Shown: positions 41,667 to 48,367, numbered from the stretch's first letter. The stretch: DNA of 64,000 bases from Ruminococcus sp. (GCA_017542125.1 JAFXXU010000058.1:124001-188000); one strand, 5' to 3'. The notes: generated by a model from the sequence alone, not told the origin. Program-made: numbers and translations.

Positions 41667-41813
41667 ATGTCAGACGCAGAAAAACTGAAAAGGAGAATAC
41701 AAGAGTTCGTTAAGAACGATCTCGCTGTGTTCGGTAAAGTATCTGCCTCAACGATTGCTATGGCGCAAGCGTATGGCTTCAAGATCAAGAAGAACAAGGT
41801 GGTGAAGAAATGA
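41667..41813 (+). CDS. Small basic hypothetical protein, 48 aa
   Basis: ATG behind AAAGGAGG; its stop overlaps the next gene's start by 4 bp. Lys-rich and helical (EKLKRRIQEFVKNDLAVFG...), ending IKKNKVVKK. Such small basic proteins could bind nucleic acid; nothing specific is recognised. Confidence 0.5.
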   Translation: MSDAEKLKRRIQEFVKNDLAVFGKVSASTIAMAQAYGFKIKKNKVVKK

Positions 41814-42340
41814 ACAGCATCAGATTTACTCCCGAGGCGAAGAAGCAGATAGACGAAGCCTATAAAAAGTACATCTCCCTCGATGCAGTCTCCAAGAGGA
41901 AGATTAGGTTTTCGGACTATCTTTCCGAGTTCGTGGGAGGTTCCGACGTAGGACAGCTCACAGAGGTTCAGAAAGGCATATTTGCTTATGCTTTGGAAAA
42001 AGGAGACGTTGAGAGAACGTTCGCATATATGGTGTGCAACGGAAGAATAAGCCTCATAGCAGATATCGAGCAACTCCGCTTAAACACGATGATGTTCGAG
42101 TTTCCTGACAACGTGTCGAAGATGTCGCTTCTTGACTGCTCTCTCAAAGTCAAAGAGTATTACACCGGAAAAGCCAACCCCTCTGTTTATGGTAACAGAG
42201 ACGATCTTATCGAGTCGTATGTTAATATGTACGGCGGCCTTATTACGAGGTACTATCTCGCAGAGGGAAATGTAGAAAATGAAGAACTGCGTAGGCAGAA
42301 AGACGGCATAGCCTATGTTTATTTTCAGAAGGAGGACTAA
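41810..42340 (+). CDS. Hypothetical protein upstream of DGR target 2, 176 aa
   Basis: Mostly helical (FTPEAKKQIDEAYKKYISLD...TEVQKGIFAYALEKGDVER). Contains two short Cys-bearing segments (YMVCNGRISLI, LLDCSLKVKEYY). It ends 4 nt before the DGR target and overlaps the gene before it, so it is co-translated with target 2 and may be its partner. No known family. Confidence 0.55.
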   Translation: MNSIRFTPEAKKQIDEAYKKYISLDAVSKRKIRFSDYLSEFVGGSDVGQLTEVQKGIFAYALEKGDVERTFAYMVCNGRISLIADIEQLRLNTMMFEFPDNVSKMSLLDCSLKVKEYYTGKANPSVYGNRDDLIESYVNMYGGLITRYYLAEGNVENEELRRQKDGIAYVYFQKED

Positions 42341-42344
42341 GAAA

Positions 42345-42959
42345 ATGACCATTTTTGAAAAGATTTTCGCAGAACACAAAGATGAGATTGAGGAGTACAT
42401 CAAAGGAGTCATCAAGTCTGCTGTTGACGACATTAAGACAGAGTTCGCCCCCGGAGACCATTTCTCCTACAAAGGAGTCGAGTTCGTTGTTCTTGATGTG
42501 AACGAAGAACGGAACGAGCTGTTTGCTGTAACAGCGAACATAGTTCGCACTATGCTCTTTAGCGAAGATAACTGCAACGATTGGAGGAAGTCCGATGTAA
42601 GAGATTGGCTGAACACGGAGTTTCTCTATCAGATAGGAGAGGAAGACCTTATTGAGCAAGTTTCCGACCTCGTGGCAGACAATGGAGACAAAGCATACGG
42701 AGAATGCAAAGACTATGTGTCGCTTCTCTCCTGCGATCAGTACAGAAAGTACAGAGAGTTCATCCCTCGATACAAAGAAGATTGGGTGTGGACTCTTACT
42801 CCGTATAGCTGTGACCCCTCGTACGCCAACAGCGTGCGCGTCATCAATCCGTCCGGCACGTTGTACTACAACTACGCCTACGGTGCTCGCGGCGTCGTCC
42901 CCGCTTGTATGTATAATCTTAATAATCTTAAATCGCGCCGACAGGCGCATAAAGTCTGA
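42345..42959 (+). CDS. DGR target protein 2: small cytosolic-type lectin-fold protein with VR2
   Basis: 204 residues. N-terminal ~40 residues helical (FEKIFAEHKDEIEEYIKGVI). The rest is a DUF6273-like C-type lectin domain: YKGVEFVVLDVNEERNELFA, DWRKSDVRDWLN, CDQYRKYREFIP and the C-terminal GARGVVPACM. Residues ~157-188 are the variable repeat. There is no signal peptide, membrane segment or tail-attachment domain, and it lies in an accessory operon 7 kb from its RT, so it may be a second adhesin or an intracellular or secreted-by-lysis binder. The ATG behind AAGGAGG is used. Confidence 0.88.
   Translation: MTIFEKIFAEHKDEIEEYIKGVIKSAVDDIKTEFAPGDHFSYKGVEFVVLDVNEERNELFAVTANIVRTMLFSEDNCNDWRKSDVRDWLNTEFLYQIGEEDLIEQVSDLVADNGDKAYGECKDYVSLLSCDQYRKYREFIPRYKEDWVWTLTPYSCDPSYANSVRVINPSGTLYYNYAYGARGVVPACMYNLNNLKSRRQAHKV
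42813..42907 (+). repeat. DGR variable repeat 2 (VR2)
   Basis: 95 nt aligned without gaps to 35847-35941 of the template. All 14 differences are at template adenines, including AAC to GTC, CGC and TAC, AAT to GGT, and GAT to GCT in the homing region. It is not a duplicate of VR1: the two differ at many of the same adenine positions, so VR2 was written independently from the same template. Homology starts later than in VR1, at the ACCCCTCG segment. Confidence 0.92.
42935..42948 (+). other. GACA-loop hairpin after VR2
   Basis: GCGCC-GACA-GGCGC, 27 nt after the end of VR2. The stem sequence differs from that after VR1 but the loop is identical, which is what a conserved target-recognition cruciform would show. 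It lies inside the coding sequence (last codons of target 2). Confidence 0.75.
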
Positions 42960-42973
42960 AAGGAGTGCCTGAA

Positions 42974-43300
42974 ATGGAATATTCTTTGAGCAAGAAGTGT
43001 GCTGCAATAGCCTTGCATTACGGAGAAACACCGCAGCTGAAAATGATGATCGAAGAGAGCGCGGAGCTTACACAGTCTATCTGCAAGATGTTCAGATCTG
43101 TAAAAGGATCTGACGGAAAGTTGCCTGTTGAAGTTAGAAACCATTACATCGAGGAGCTTGCGGACGTACTGATAATGGCAGAACAGCTGATGATCCTGCT
43201 CGACGCAAGAGAGTCCACTTACCTTTACAACACTATGCGCTTCAAACTGCGCCGTCAGCTTGATAGGATAGAAAAAGAGGCGATAGCGAATGGCGAATAG
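42974..43300 (+). CDS. MazG-like nucleotide pyrophosphohydrolase-type protein
   Basis: 108 residues. IEESAELTQSICKMFR (about 29-44) and IEELADVLIMAEQLM (about 62-76) are the EExxE and ExxD halves of the MazG/dUTPase-like metal site on an all-helical scaffold. Phage MazG proteins hydrolyse NTPs/dNTPs and may lower alarmone or signal nucleotides. The ATG is 8 nt after AAAGGAG. Follows DGR target 2 directly. Confidence 0.75.
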   Translation: MEYSLSKKCAAIALHYGETPQLKMMIEESAELTQSICKMFRSVKGSDGKLPVEVRNHYIEELADVLIMAEQLMILLDARESTYLYNTMRFKLRRQLDRIEKEAIANGE

Positions 43301-43598
43301 TGATCTGAAAAAACTCGACGAAGGGCAGCTCGATCTGATGTGGAGCTTCCTTCGTGCGGGAATGGTCAAGCCGAATGTCGAGGCATTGAAAGAGATGTGC
43401 GATCAGCTGCGACAGGCTATGATACAAAAGACAGCAGGGCAACGTACTGATGATCCGTCTCGATATATCAGCTTTGAAGATCTCGGAACGATAATCAATA
43501 GCATTGTTATAGAAACAATGGCTCTGTTTTTGAGTGGCGACCTTGATTTGATATGCAAGCATAGAAAGGATGAAAACAATGGACAAAACCAAAATTGA
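43290..43598 (+). CDS. Hypothetical protein, 102 aa
   Basis: Overlaps the MazG-like gene by 11 bp and the next gene by 20 bp. Helical, Leu-rich (LDEGQLDLMWSFLRAGM, INSIVIETMALFLSGDLDLI). May be a partner of the MazG-like protein; no family recognised. Confidence 0.5.
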   Translation: MANSDLKKLDEGQLDLMWSFLRAGMVKPNVEALKEMCDQLRQAMIQKTAGQRTDDPSRYISFEDLGTIINSIVIETMALFLSGDLDLICKHRKDENNGQNQN

Positions 43599-44346
43599 AT
43601 GGTGCGACGCATCGTGGAACCCAATCACAGGATGTTATCACGGATGTGAATACTGCTACGCGAGGAAAATGGCAAAGCGTTTCGGAGAGAGCGCAAACTG
43701 CTATACTGTTGACGGAAATCACATCAAGTTTGGTGTGTGCGACGACAAGCCCATATACGAGATAGACAGAAAGCTGAACACTCCATACCCATTTGGATTT
43801 ACGCCGACGCTCCACAGGCATAAACTCTCGCAGCCTATAAAGTGGACAAGACCGAGAACTATCTTCGTTTGTTCAATGGCTGATCTGTTCGGTCAATGGG
43901 TGCCTGACAGATGGATTGAACTTGTATTCGATTTTTGTGCGTCTGCTCCGCAGCACAGATACCTGTTTCTTACGAAAAACCCTGACCGTTATGTCAGCCT
44001 CGCTCAAAGAAAGATGCTGCCGACAGGCGAGAACTTTTGGTATGGCTCGACCATAACAGACGCAGACACGCCGTATTTCTTTGATAGGTCGAAGAACAAA
44101 GAGTACAACACCTTCATAAGCGCAGAGCCTCTGCTCAAAGATACCGGCTACGGAGAATGTCACTCCGATTGGCTTATTTTAGGAGCAGAGACAGGGAACA
44201 GAAAAGGCAAGGTTGTTCCCGAAAAGACTTGGATTGATAATATATGCTATGCAGCCGACATCGAAAGGATCCCTGTGTTTATGAAAGATAGCCTCATACC
44301 TATTGTCGGAGAAGAGAATATGAGGCGAGAATTTCCGTGGAGGTGA
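43579..44346 (+). CDS. DUF5131 / phage Gp37-Gp68 family protein (radical-SAM-like)
   Basis: 255 residues. It starts IEWCDASWNPITGCYHGCEYCYA, whose C-x3-C-x2-C spacing matches a radical-SAM [4Fe-4S] site. FVCSMADLFGQWVPD, YLFLTKNPDRY, WYGSTI and WLILGAETGNRKGK follow, the usual block order of this phage family. The reaction is unknown; the family is common in phages and defence-linked regions. An in-frame ATG 9 bp upstream is possible. Confidence 0.85.
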   Translation: MDKTKIEWCDASWNPITGCYHGCEYCYARKMAKRFGESANCYTVDGNHIKFGVCDDKPIYEIDRKLNTPYPFGFTPTLHRHKLSQPIKWTRPRTIFVCSMADLFGQWVPDRWIELVFDFCASAPQHRYLFLTKNPDRYVSLAQRKMLPTGENFWYGSTITDADTPYFFDRSKNKEYNTFISAEPLLKDTGYGECHSDWLILGAETGNRKGKVVPEKTWIDNICYAADIERIPVFMKDSLIPIVGEENMRREFPWR

Positions 44347-44352
44347 AATATA

Positions 44353-44625
44353 GTGATACAGATTTCAGAAGAATTCTTCGGATCATTGGCTATCTGTGCT
44401 GTTAGATATTGTCAAGGCAGAATGACGTATATGCCTGAATGGGTGCGGGAAATAGTTAGACCGCATCTCAGAGAGCTTACCGACAAAGACCTCGCTGTGC
44501 TTATCAACGACTGCGAAGATCAGAGCAGGCGCAACTCCTATGGTGACGAGAAGATTGACAAGCCAGGCTGGATAAAGTGGGAGCAAGAGCTTAAAGCTGA
44601 GAGGGAGAGAAGGAGCAAACATTGA
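44353..44625 (+). CDS. Hypothetical phage protein, 90 aa
   Basis: GTG start with GGAGGTG at good spacing. Helical, with AVRYCQGRMTYMPEWVREIV and LTDKDLAVLINDCEDQ, a pattern I have seen in other phage small proteins without a known job. Basic C-terminus. Overlaps the next gene by 4 bp. Confidence 0.55.
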   Translation: MIQISEEFFGSLAICAVRYCQGRMTYMPEWVREIVRPHLRELTDKDLAVLINDCEDQSRRNSYGDEKIDKPGWIKWEQELKAERERRSKH

Positions 44626-44840
44626 GCGAAAAAACGAAAAATAGAATGCCCGATAGTGTTCCGTCCACAGAGTTTATTTCAGAATACACAGAAGTCAAAT
44701 GCAAGAAGTGCGGAAAAAAGTATAGCGATGAAATATACTATATGGCTTTTTGCAGTGATGACCATGGAATACACTATTGTCCCAACTGCGGAAGATTTAT
44801 TGTTTATAGCGAGTTTACCGGGACGAGCAGCAAGAATTGA
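44622..44840 (+). CDS. Small zinc-ribbon protein, 72 aa
   Basis: CKKCGKKY near residue 27 and YCPNCGRF near 52 make a classic zinc ribbon. TTG start overlapping the previous stop. Probably binds nucleic acid or a protein partner. Function unknown. Confidence 0.55.
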   Translation: MSEKTKNRMPDSVPSTEFISEYTEVKCKKCGKKYSDEIYYMAFCSDDHGIHYCPNCGRFIVYSEFTGTSSKN

Positions 44841-44899
44841 AACTGAAATTGAGATTTGTTTCAATCCTGTTGCAATCAATTAGGAAAGGATGATGAACA

Positions 44900-45241
44900 A
44901 TGACACGCGATGAAGTCATAGACTTGTTTCTTGTCAAACTCTGCGAGCATAGAAAAGCGGTCATAAACTTTATGAAAACTCATGATTGCGAACTGTGTTA
45001 TTACGAGGTTGGATGCAGAAATGATCGTGTCTTTCTGACCATTCACTTCAAGTCTAATTATGTAAACGAGTTTTACGGTGCGGAAGACTCCTTCAACGTT
45101 TCTTTTCTTGCTGACGAAGAAGACGAGAATGTGCAAATGAGCACCGTTGAAACAAGCTCCAATTATATCAGACATCGTGTTCTCCAAAACGCAGTCAGAG
45201 TTCTTAAAAGCAAGGAGGGAAAACGAAATGACACGCGATGA
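44900..45241 (+). CDS. Hypothetical protein, 113 aa
   Basis: ATG behind AAAGGATG. N-terminal MTRDEVIDLFLVKL recalls the start of the next gene (MTRDDIETLAWQGD), so the two may share a short N-terminal motif. The middle is alpha/beta (YEVGCRNDRVFLTIHFKS). Overlaps the next gene by 14 bp. Function unknown. Confidence 0.5.
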   Translation: MTRDEVIDLFLVKLCEHRKAVINFMKTHDCELCYYEVGCRNDRVFLTIHFKSNYVNEFYGAEDSFNVSFLADEEDENVQMSTVETSSNYIRHRVLQNAVRVLKSKEGKRNDTR

Positions 45242-45614
45242 CATAGAAACCCTTGCTTGGCAAGGCGACGTTCTTCCCGCAGGATCCTCTGATGATGAAA
45301 CACTGTATTTCTACATCGTCTGCAAGGTCTATGACGATCTCCGTAAGGAAGCCCTCGGGAGGTCGGAAGCAAGGTCCCTAAAAACAAAGATCAGGATGCT
45401 CTTCGAGAGAGTTGAGCGCTTGGAGCCAATAGCAAAGAGCAACACGAAGCTCGTCATAGAGCTCAACAAGCTCACAGCTCCAAGAGCAGACCTCGTTAAA
45501 ATGGATAAGGAGCAGCTCCTGAACGTCATTCACAAAATGGAAGGACTTGTCTGTGGACTGATTAAAAGCATCGAAGATGAAGTGCCTGAATTTCTTAAAC
45601 AGGAGGTGACATAG
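45228..45614 (+). CDS. Hypothetical protein, 128 aa
   Basis: ATG behind AAGGAGGG. Helical: a charged N-terminal half and a coiled-coil-like part (KTKIRMLFERVERLEPIAKS, then MDKEQLLNVIHKMEGL). It lies just before the promoter of the HTH gene. Function unknown. Confidence 0.5.
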   Translation: MTRDDIETLAWQGDVLPAGSSDDETLYFYIVCKVYDDLRKEALGRSEARSLKTKIRMLFERVERLEPIAKSNTKLVIELNKLTAPRADLVKMDKEQLLNVIHKMEGLVCGLIKSIEDEVPEFLKQEVT

Positions 45615-45631
45615 TGATACACAAGAAAGAT

Positions 45632-45660
45632 TTGACATTCTCCGACTCGTGTGTTATAAT
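45632..45660 (+). promoter_or_regulatory. Perfect-consensus promoter for the HTH regulator
   Basis: TTGACA (45632-45637), 17-bp spacer ending GTGTGT, TATAAT (45655-45660). It places the start of transcription near 45667, about 20 nt before the ATG of the HTH gene, so this regulator can be expressed independently of the unit it sits in, for example in the lysogen. Confidence 0.8.
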
Positions 45661-45685
45661 TGACAAAACGAATGGGAGTGATGAT

Positions 45686-46156
45686 ATGGAGCCGGTAGGC
45701 GAGATCATACGCAGAGCTATGAAGCAGAAAGGCGTTACCGTCAATGAGCTTGCAAGGAGAGTAGGCAAGGCTCAGAACACGATCTCAATGGCTTTGAAGA
45801 AATCGAATATGAGCTACGAAACCTTTGCTTCGTACATGGAAGCTCTCGGCTACAAGATAGTCTATACCGACTCCGAAGACGAGGTTCTCAGAGACGAGAA
45901 GCACAGAGAGGCTCCTCCGACGAAGATAGTCATAGACAGAGTTCAGTATGACAGCAGAACTGCTGAGCCGATCATTTGTGCAGAGCAGACAGACGGACTC
46001 TATGCGGAGCTTTATCGGAAAACATCTCGAGAGTATTTCATCGTGTACTTTGAGAAAGGCAGACGAGGAACTATCAACCCGGTCAGCGAGGATGCTGCAA
46101 GGTCCTTTTTGTACAAGTATAAATCCTCTGACGATATAGACTTACTGCTCGATTAA
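45686..46156 (+). CDS. XRE-family HTH regulator of the accessory region
   Basis: 156 residues. Residues ~5-55 are an HTH domain (GEIIRRAMKQKGVTVNELA, then GKAQNTISMALKKSNMSYE). The C-terminal ~80 residues form a beta-rich domain (YAELYRKTSREYFIVYFEKG). Its own perfect promoter and a terminator right after it make a single-gene unit. It lies between the two accessory units with matching operator-like repeats, so it is the best candidate for the repressor acting on those repeats. That link is inference. Confidence 0.78.
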   Translation: MEPVGEIIRRAMKQKGVTVNELARRVGKAQNTISMALKKSNMSYETFASYMEALGYKIVYTDSEDEVLRDEKHREAPPTKIVIDRVQYDSRTAEPIICAEQTDGLYAELYRKTSREYFIVYFEKGRRGTINPVSEDAARSFLYKYKSSDDIDLLLD

Positions 46157-46225
46157 GCGGGCATAAGAGGCTGTACAAGCGTTTCAAAGCAAAGCAACCT
46201 AAAATCCACCACCGAACAAGTAATT

Positions 46226-46272
46226 GAGCCATAAGCGCGTCTATGATGCGCCTATGGCTCTTTTGTTTTTAC
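46226..46272 (+). terminator. Terminator after the HTH regulator
   Basis: GAGCCATA-GCGC pairs with GCGC-TATGGCTC (each arm with one unpaired base) around a 9-nt loop, followed by TTTTGTTTTT. It closes accessory unit A. Confidence 0.85.
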
Positions 46273-46299
46273 GAGCATTTGTTTCTTAATTGTTTCAAC

Positions 46300-46499
46300 T
46301 GTGAACAAATAGTAGTAAAACTGTTCTAAGCGATTTTCAGCGACGTACCAATACAATTTCATTACTTTGCAAAACGTTGCTTATGCAGCGTTCTATGTAG
46401 CTCTAAGTATTGGTCTCCTGCTATGAACGATCCCATTGTGCAGAATATCGCACATAAAAGAGATAATTGTATATAAATTGTAAAATATCCCATATTTGC
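46300..46499 (+). repeat. Conserved regulatory element, copy 2 (upstream of accessory unit B)
   Basis: Its first 20 bp are identical to copy 1 at 39469. Further on it shares AATACAATT, a strong hairpin (AACGTTGC-TTAT-GCAGCGTT, about 46373-46392) and GCTCTA. The promoter begins 200 bp after the element start. The dyad GAACA...TGTTC is kept. With promoter and leader this accounts for the ~480-nt gene-free stretch. Confidence 0.65.
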
Positions 46500-46528
46500 T
46501 TGTAAGTTACGTTCTTGTGTGATAGAAT
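46500..46528 (+). promoter_or_regulatory. Promoter of accessory unit B with flanking dyad
   Basis: TTGTAA (46500-46505), 17-bp spacer with TG, TAGAAT (46523-46528). CTTGTGTG upstream of the -10 and CACACAAG about 30 bp later form a perfect 8-bp inverted repeat over the start site. Same design as the promoter at 39668. The ~110-nt leader to the first gene contains a CCGAG...CTCGG stem. Confidence 0.65.
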
Positions 46529-46641
46529 ATATATAACAGGAAAAATTACACACAAGAAAGTCAAAGACCACATAGCGAAACGGTGTAGCGACCGAGGACG
46601 CGAGGCTGTAACGCTCGGCAAAAAGCAAGGAGGAAAAGACC

Positions 46642-46866
46642 ATGACGATGTTTGAAAAATACTGGGGCTTCACAAATGAATTTTGGACCGAAGCAGAAGA
46701 AAGAATTAACAATGTTTCTGCCAAAATGGGAATTGATTTCTACTCTGAAACGAAGACAGATGAAAAGTATATCGAATGTATGGTTGAACTTTTCGAGAAC
46801 GGTGAGTATGAGCCTACAGACGATGAGATAGCCGAGTACATCAAGGAGGTAAGAGCATGGCTGTAA
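46642..46866 (+). CDS. Small acidic hypothetical protein, 74 aa
   Basis: First gene of accessory unit B, ATG behind AAGGAGG. Acidic and helical (FEKYWGFTNEFWTEAEERIN, YEPTDDEIAEYIKEVRAWL). Very acidic small phage proteins sometimes mimic DNA, but nothing specific is seen. Overlaps the next gene by 10 bp. Confidence 0.55.
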   Translation: MTMFEKYWGFTNEFWTEAEERINNVSAKMGIDFYSETKTDEKYIECMVELFENGEYEPTDDEIAEYIKEVRAWL

Positions 46867-47084
46867 AAAAGACAGATCAAGTAAAGCGCCTTATAGAGCA
46901 TGGCGATTACAAAGCAGCCCTCCGAATGGCAAAGGATTTTAGGATCAATGTCACGAAAGCTCAAAGAGACACGATGACAAGAGGGTATGAGTGCATCGTA
47001 AATCCCCGCTTCTACAAGAGCATCGGAACAGACACGGAAAAAGCAATAGCGGACGGCATAGCCGTTCTGACGCAGATAGTTTGA
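46857..47084 (+). CDS. Small basic hypothetical protein, 75 aa
   Basis: Starts inside the end of the previous gene. Basic helical protein (KKTDQVKRLIEHGDYKAALR, RMAKDFRINVTKAQRDTM). The acidic/basic pair encoded by these two overlapping genes could form a complex. Function unknown. Confidence 0.55.
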   Translation: MAVKKTDQVKRLIEHGDYKAALRMAKDFRINVTKAQRDTMTRGYECIVNPRFYKSIGTDTEKAIADGIAVLTQIV

Positions 47085-47097
47085 GGAGGTAATGAAT

Positions 47098-47382
47098 ATG
47101 ACAAAGGCGCAGATCAAAGCAGCTATCCAAAAGGTCGTTACAAGAGTGTTCGACAAGAAGTACAACGACACTACGATCACCAAGTTAATGGATCTCAACG
47201 AACAGTTCGGAAGCGGAACAAGGTGGTGCTCGTATCGCCAAAACCTTATCGAGATCATCAAAGGCGGCGACAAAAATGCTATAGACAAGGCTTTCAACCT
47301 CTACGAAGAGTATTACAAAACTGACGGAGCGCAGAGGGTGTTGGACGAGATAGTCGGGTCCACCAACTATCTGAACTTCTGA
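47098..47382 (+). CDS. Hypothetical protein, 94 aa
   Basis: ATG 7 nt after GAGGAGGT; another ATG 6 bp upstream is too close to that site. Helical (KAQIKAAIQKVVTRVFDKKY) with a GTRWCSYRQNLIEII segment in the middle. No family recognised. Confidence 0.5.
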   Translation: MTKAQIKAAIQKVVTRVFDKKYNDTTITKLMDLNEQFGSGTRWCSYRQNLIEIIKGGDKNAIDKAFNLYEEYYKTDGAQRVLDEIVGSTNYLNF

Positions 47383-47396
47383 AAGGAGTGAAGAAT

Positions 47397-47582
47397 ATGA
47401 AATGCAAAGATTGTCCGTACTGTTGGAAAGACGAAACAGACCGTTTTGCAAGATGCCATTTTGAAGAAAGAGGTCCCGGAGATCAGGCTCCTTGCGAGTA
47501 CGAAGATGACTACGAAGAGAACGATTGCTACGGAGGTGATTACGAAGAAGAGTATTGGAAGCAGATACAGGAGTTCGTATGA
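47397..47582 (+). CDS. Small cysteine-rich acidic protein, 61 aa
   Basis: CKDCPYCW near the N-terminus, then RCHFEERGPGDQAPCEYE, so five to six cysteines/histidines able to bind zinc, followed by a very acidic Tyr-rich tail (DDYEENDCYGGDYEEEY). ATG 8 nt after AAAGGAG. Function unknown. Confidence 0.55.
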   Translation: MKCKDCPYCWKDETDRFARCHFEERGPGDQAPCEYEDDYEENDCYGGDYEEEYWKQIQEFV

Positions 47583-47584
47583 TA

Positions 47585-47605
47585 GAGGGAGGTCTATCCT
47601 CCCTC
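47585..47605 (+). other. Strong intercistronic hairpin
   Basis: GAGGGAGG and CCTCCCTC pair perfectly (8 bp) around TCTAT, directly after a stop codon. There is no U tract, so it is more likely an RNA stability or processing element than a terminator. It hides a GGAGG sequence. The next gene has its own separate ribosome site. Confidence 0.45.
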
Positions 47606-47627
47606 CTACAAGTGAGAGGTGATTGAT

Positions 47628-47840
47628 ATGACGAAGAGCAAGGCTGCAAAGATCAAGAGATGTGTCGAGAGGCACGGTAGTTACCGCTTTAAAAACGGAT
47701 GCGAGATATGCGTCCGCGAGGCGTATGGTCCTTCCAAAGAGTACGTCCTGTACGGCTCGGATCACTCGCTGTTTCATCACAACGTCATTGACGTTTGTTC
47801 AAGCATAGATGAGATACTTGACTATCTCTCCGATGATTAG
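47628..47840 (+). CDS. Small hypothetical protein, 70 aa
   Basis: ATG behind GAGAGGTG. Basic N-terminus (KSKAAKIKRCVERHGSYR), then a beta-like stretch (GCEICVREAYGPSKEYVLYG) and an acidic helix. Unrecognised. Confidence 0.5.
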   Translation: MTKSKAAKIKRCVERHGSYRFKNGCEICVREAYGPSKEYVLYGSDHSLFHHNVIDVCSSIDEILDYLSDD

Positions 47841-47857
47841 AGAAAGGAGGAACAGAT

Positions 47858-48043
47858 ATGAGAGATTACATTGTAGTATTCATGTTCAATGGCTTGCCCT
47901 TCCACGAAAGAACGAGAGTTTACGGCGTGAATAACCGCAGCGAGGCTATTCAGGTAGTCAAGGATCACTATGGAAGCAGAGCCGTAAAGATAATCAGCGC
48001 AAAGGCAATCAAGTATGACGAAAACGGTTTGGAGGTGTGTTGA
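47858..48043 (+). CDS. Small hypothetical protein, 61 aa
   Basis: ATG behind AAAGGAGG. Beta-alpha-beta look (DYIVVFMFNGLPFHERTRVY, then AIQVVKDHYGSRAVKIISAK), similar in style to small DpnD/PcfM-type domains nearby. Its stop touches the next start. Confidence 0.5.
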   Translation: MRDYIVVFMFNGLPFHERTRVYGVNNRSEAIQVVKDHYGSRAVKIISAKAIKYDENGLEVC

Positions 48044-48355
48044 ATGGCTAAGAAAAAGAGACGTTGGTACTACGTCAGTTATTATGAGGAGTACCCGATC
48101 TACGAACCCGCAGAGGGCGGCTACTATTATGCAGGAAACCATTGTCAGGTGACTCACCGCTACGGATCCCTGAAAAGAGCAAGAAAGGCGTTTAAGACTT
48201 GGCTTAAAGAGTTTGAGGAGTATCATCAGCCACTCCCGAAAGTTTGCAAGAACGTAGCCTATGACATAGGAACCGATTACGTCGGAACAGGCAGAACACT
48301 CAGGATCGAGACCGTCCCCGGCATACAGAACAGGGGATATGTGCCGTATGAATAG
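48044..48355 (+). CDS. Hypothetical protein, 103 aa
   Basis: Basic and aromatic-rich (KKKRRWYYVSYYEEYPIYEP, GGYYYAGNHCQVTHRYGSLK). Starts at the base after the previous stop (TGAATGG). Single small domain, unrecognised. Confidence 0.5.
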   Translation: MAKKKRRWYYVSYYEEYPIYEPAEGGYYYAGNHCQVTHRYGSLKRARKAFKTWLKEFEEYHQPLPKVCKNVAYDIGTDYVGTGRTLRIETVPGIQNRGYVPYE

Positions 48356-48367
48356 GAGGCGCGCTGA

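Noticed and set aside
44838-44892. Very short frame between the zinc-ribbon gene and the 44900 gene
   Set aside because: TTG start without a ribosome site and ~18 codons; not supportable as a gene.
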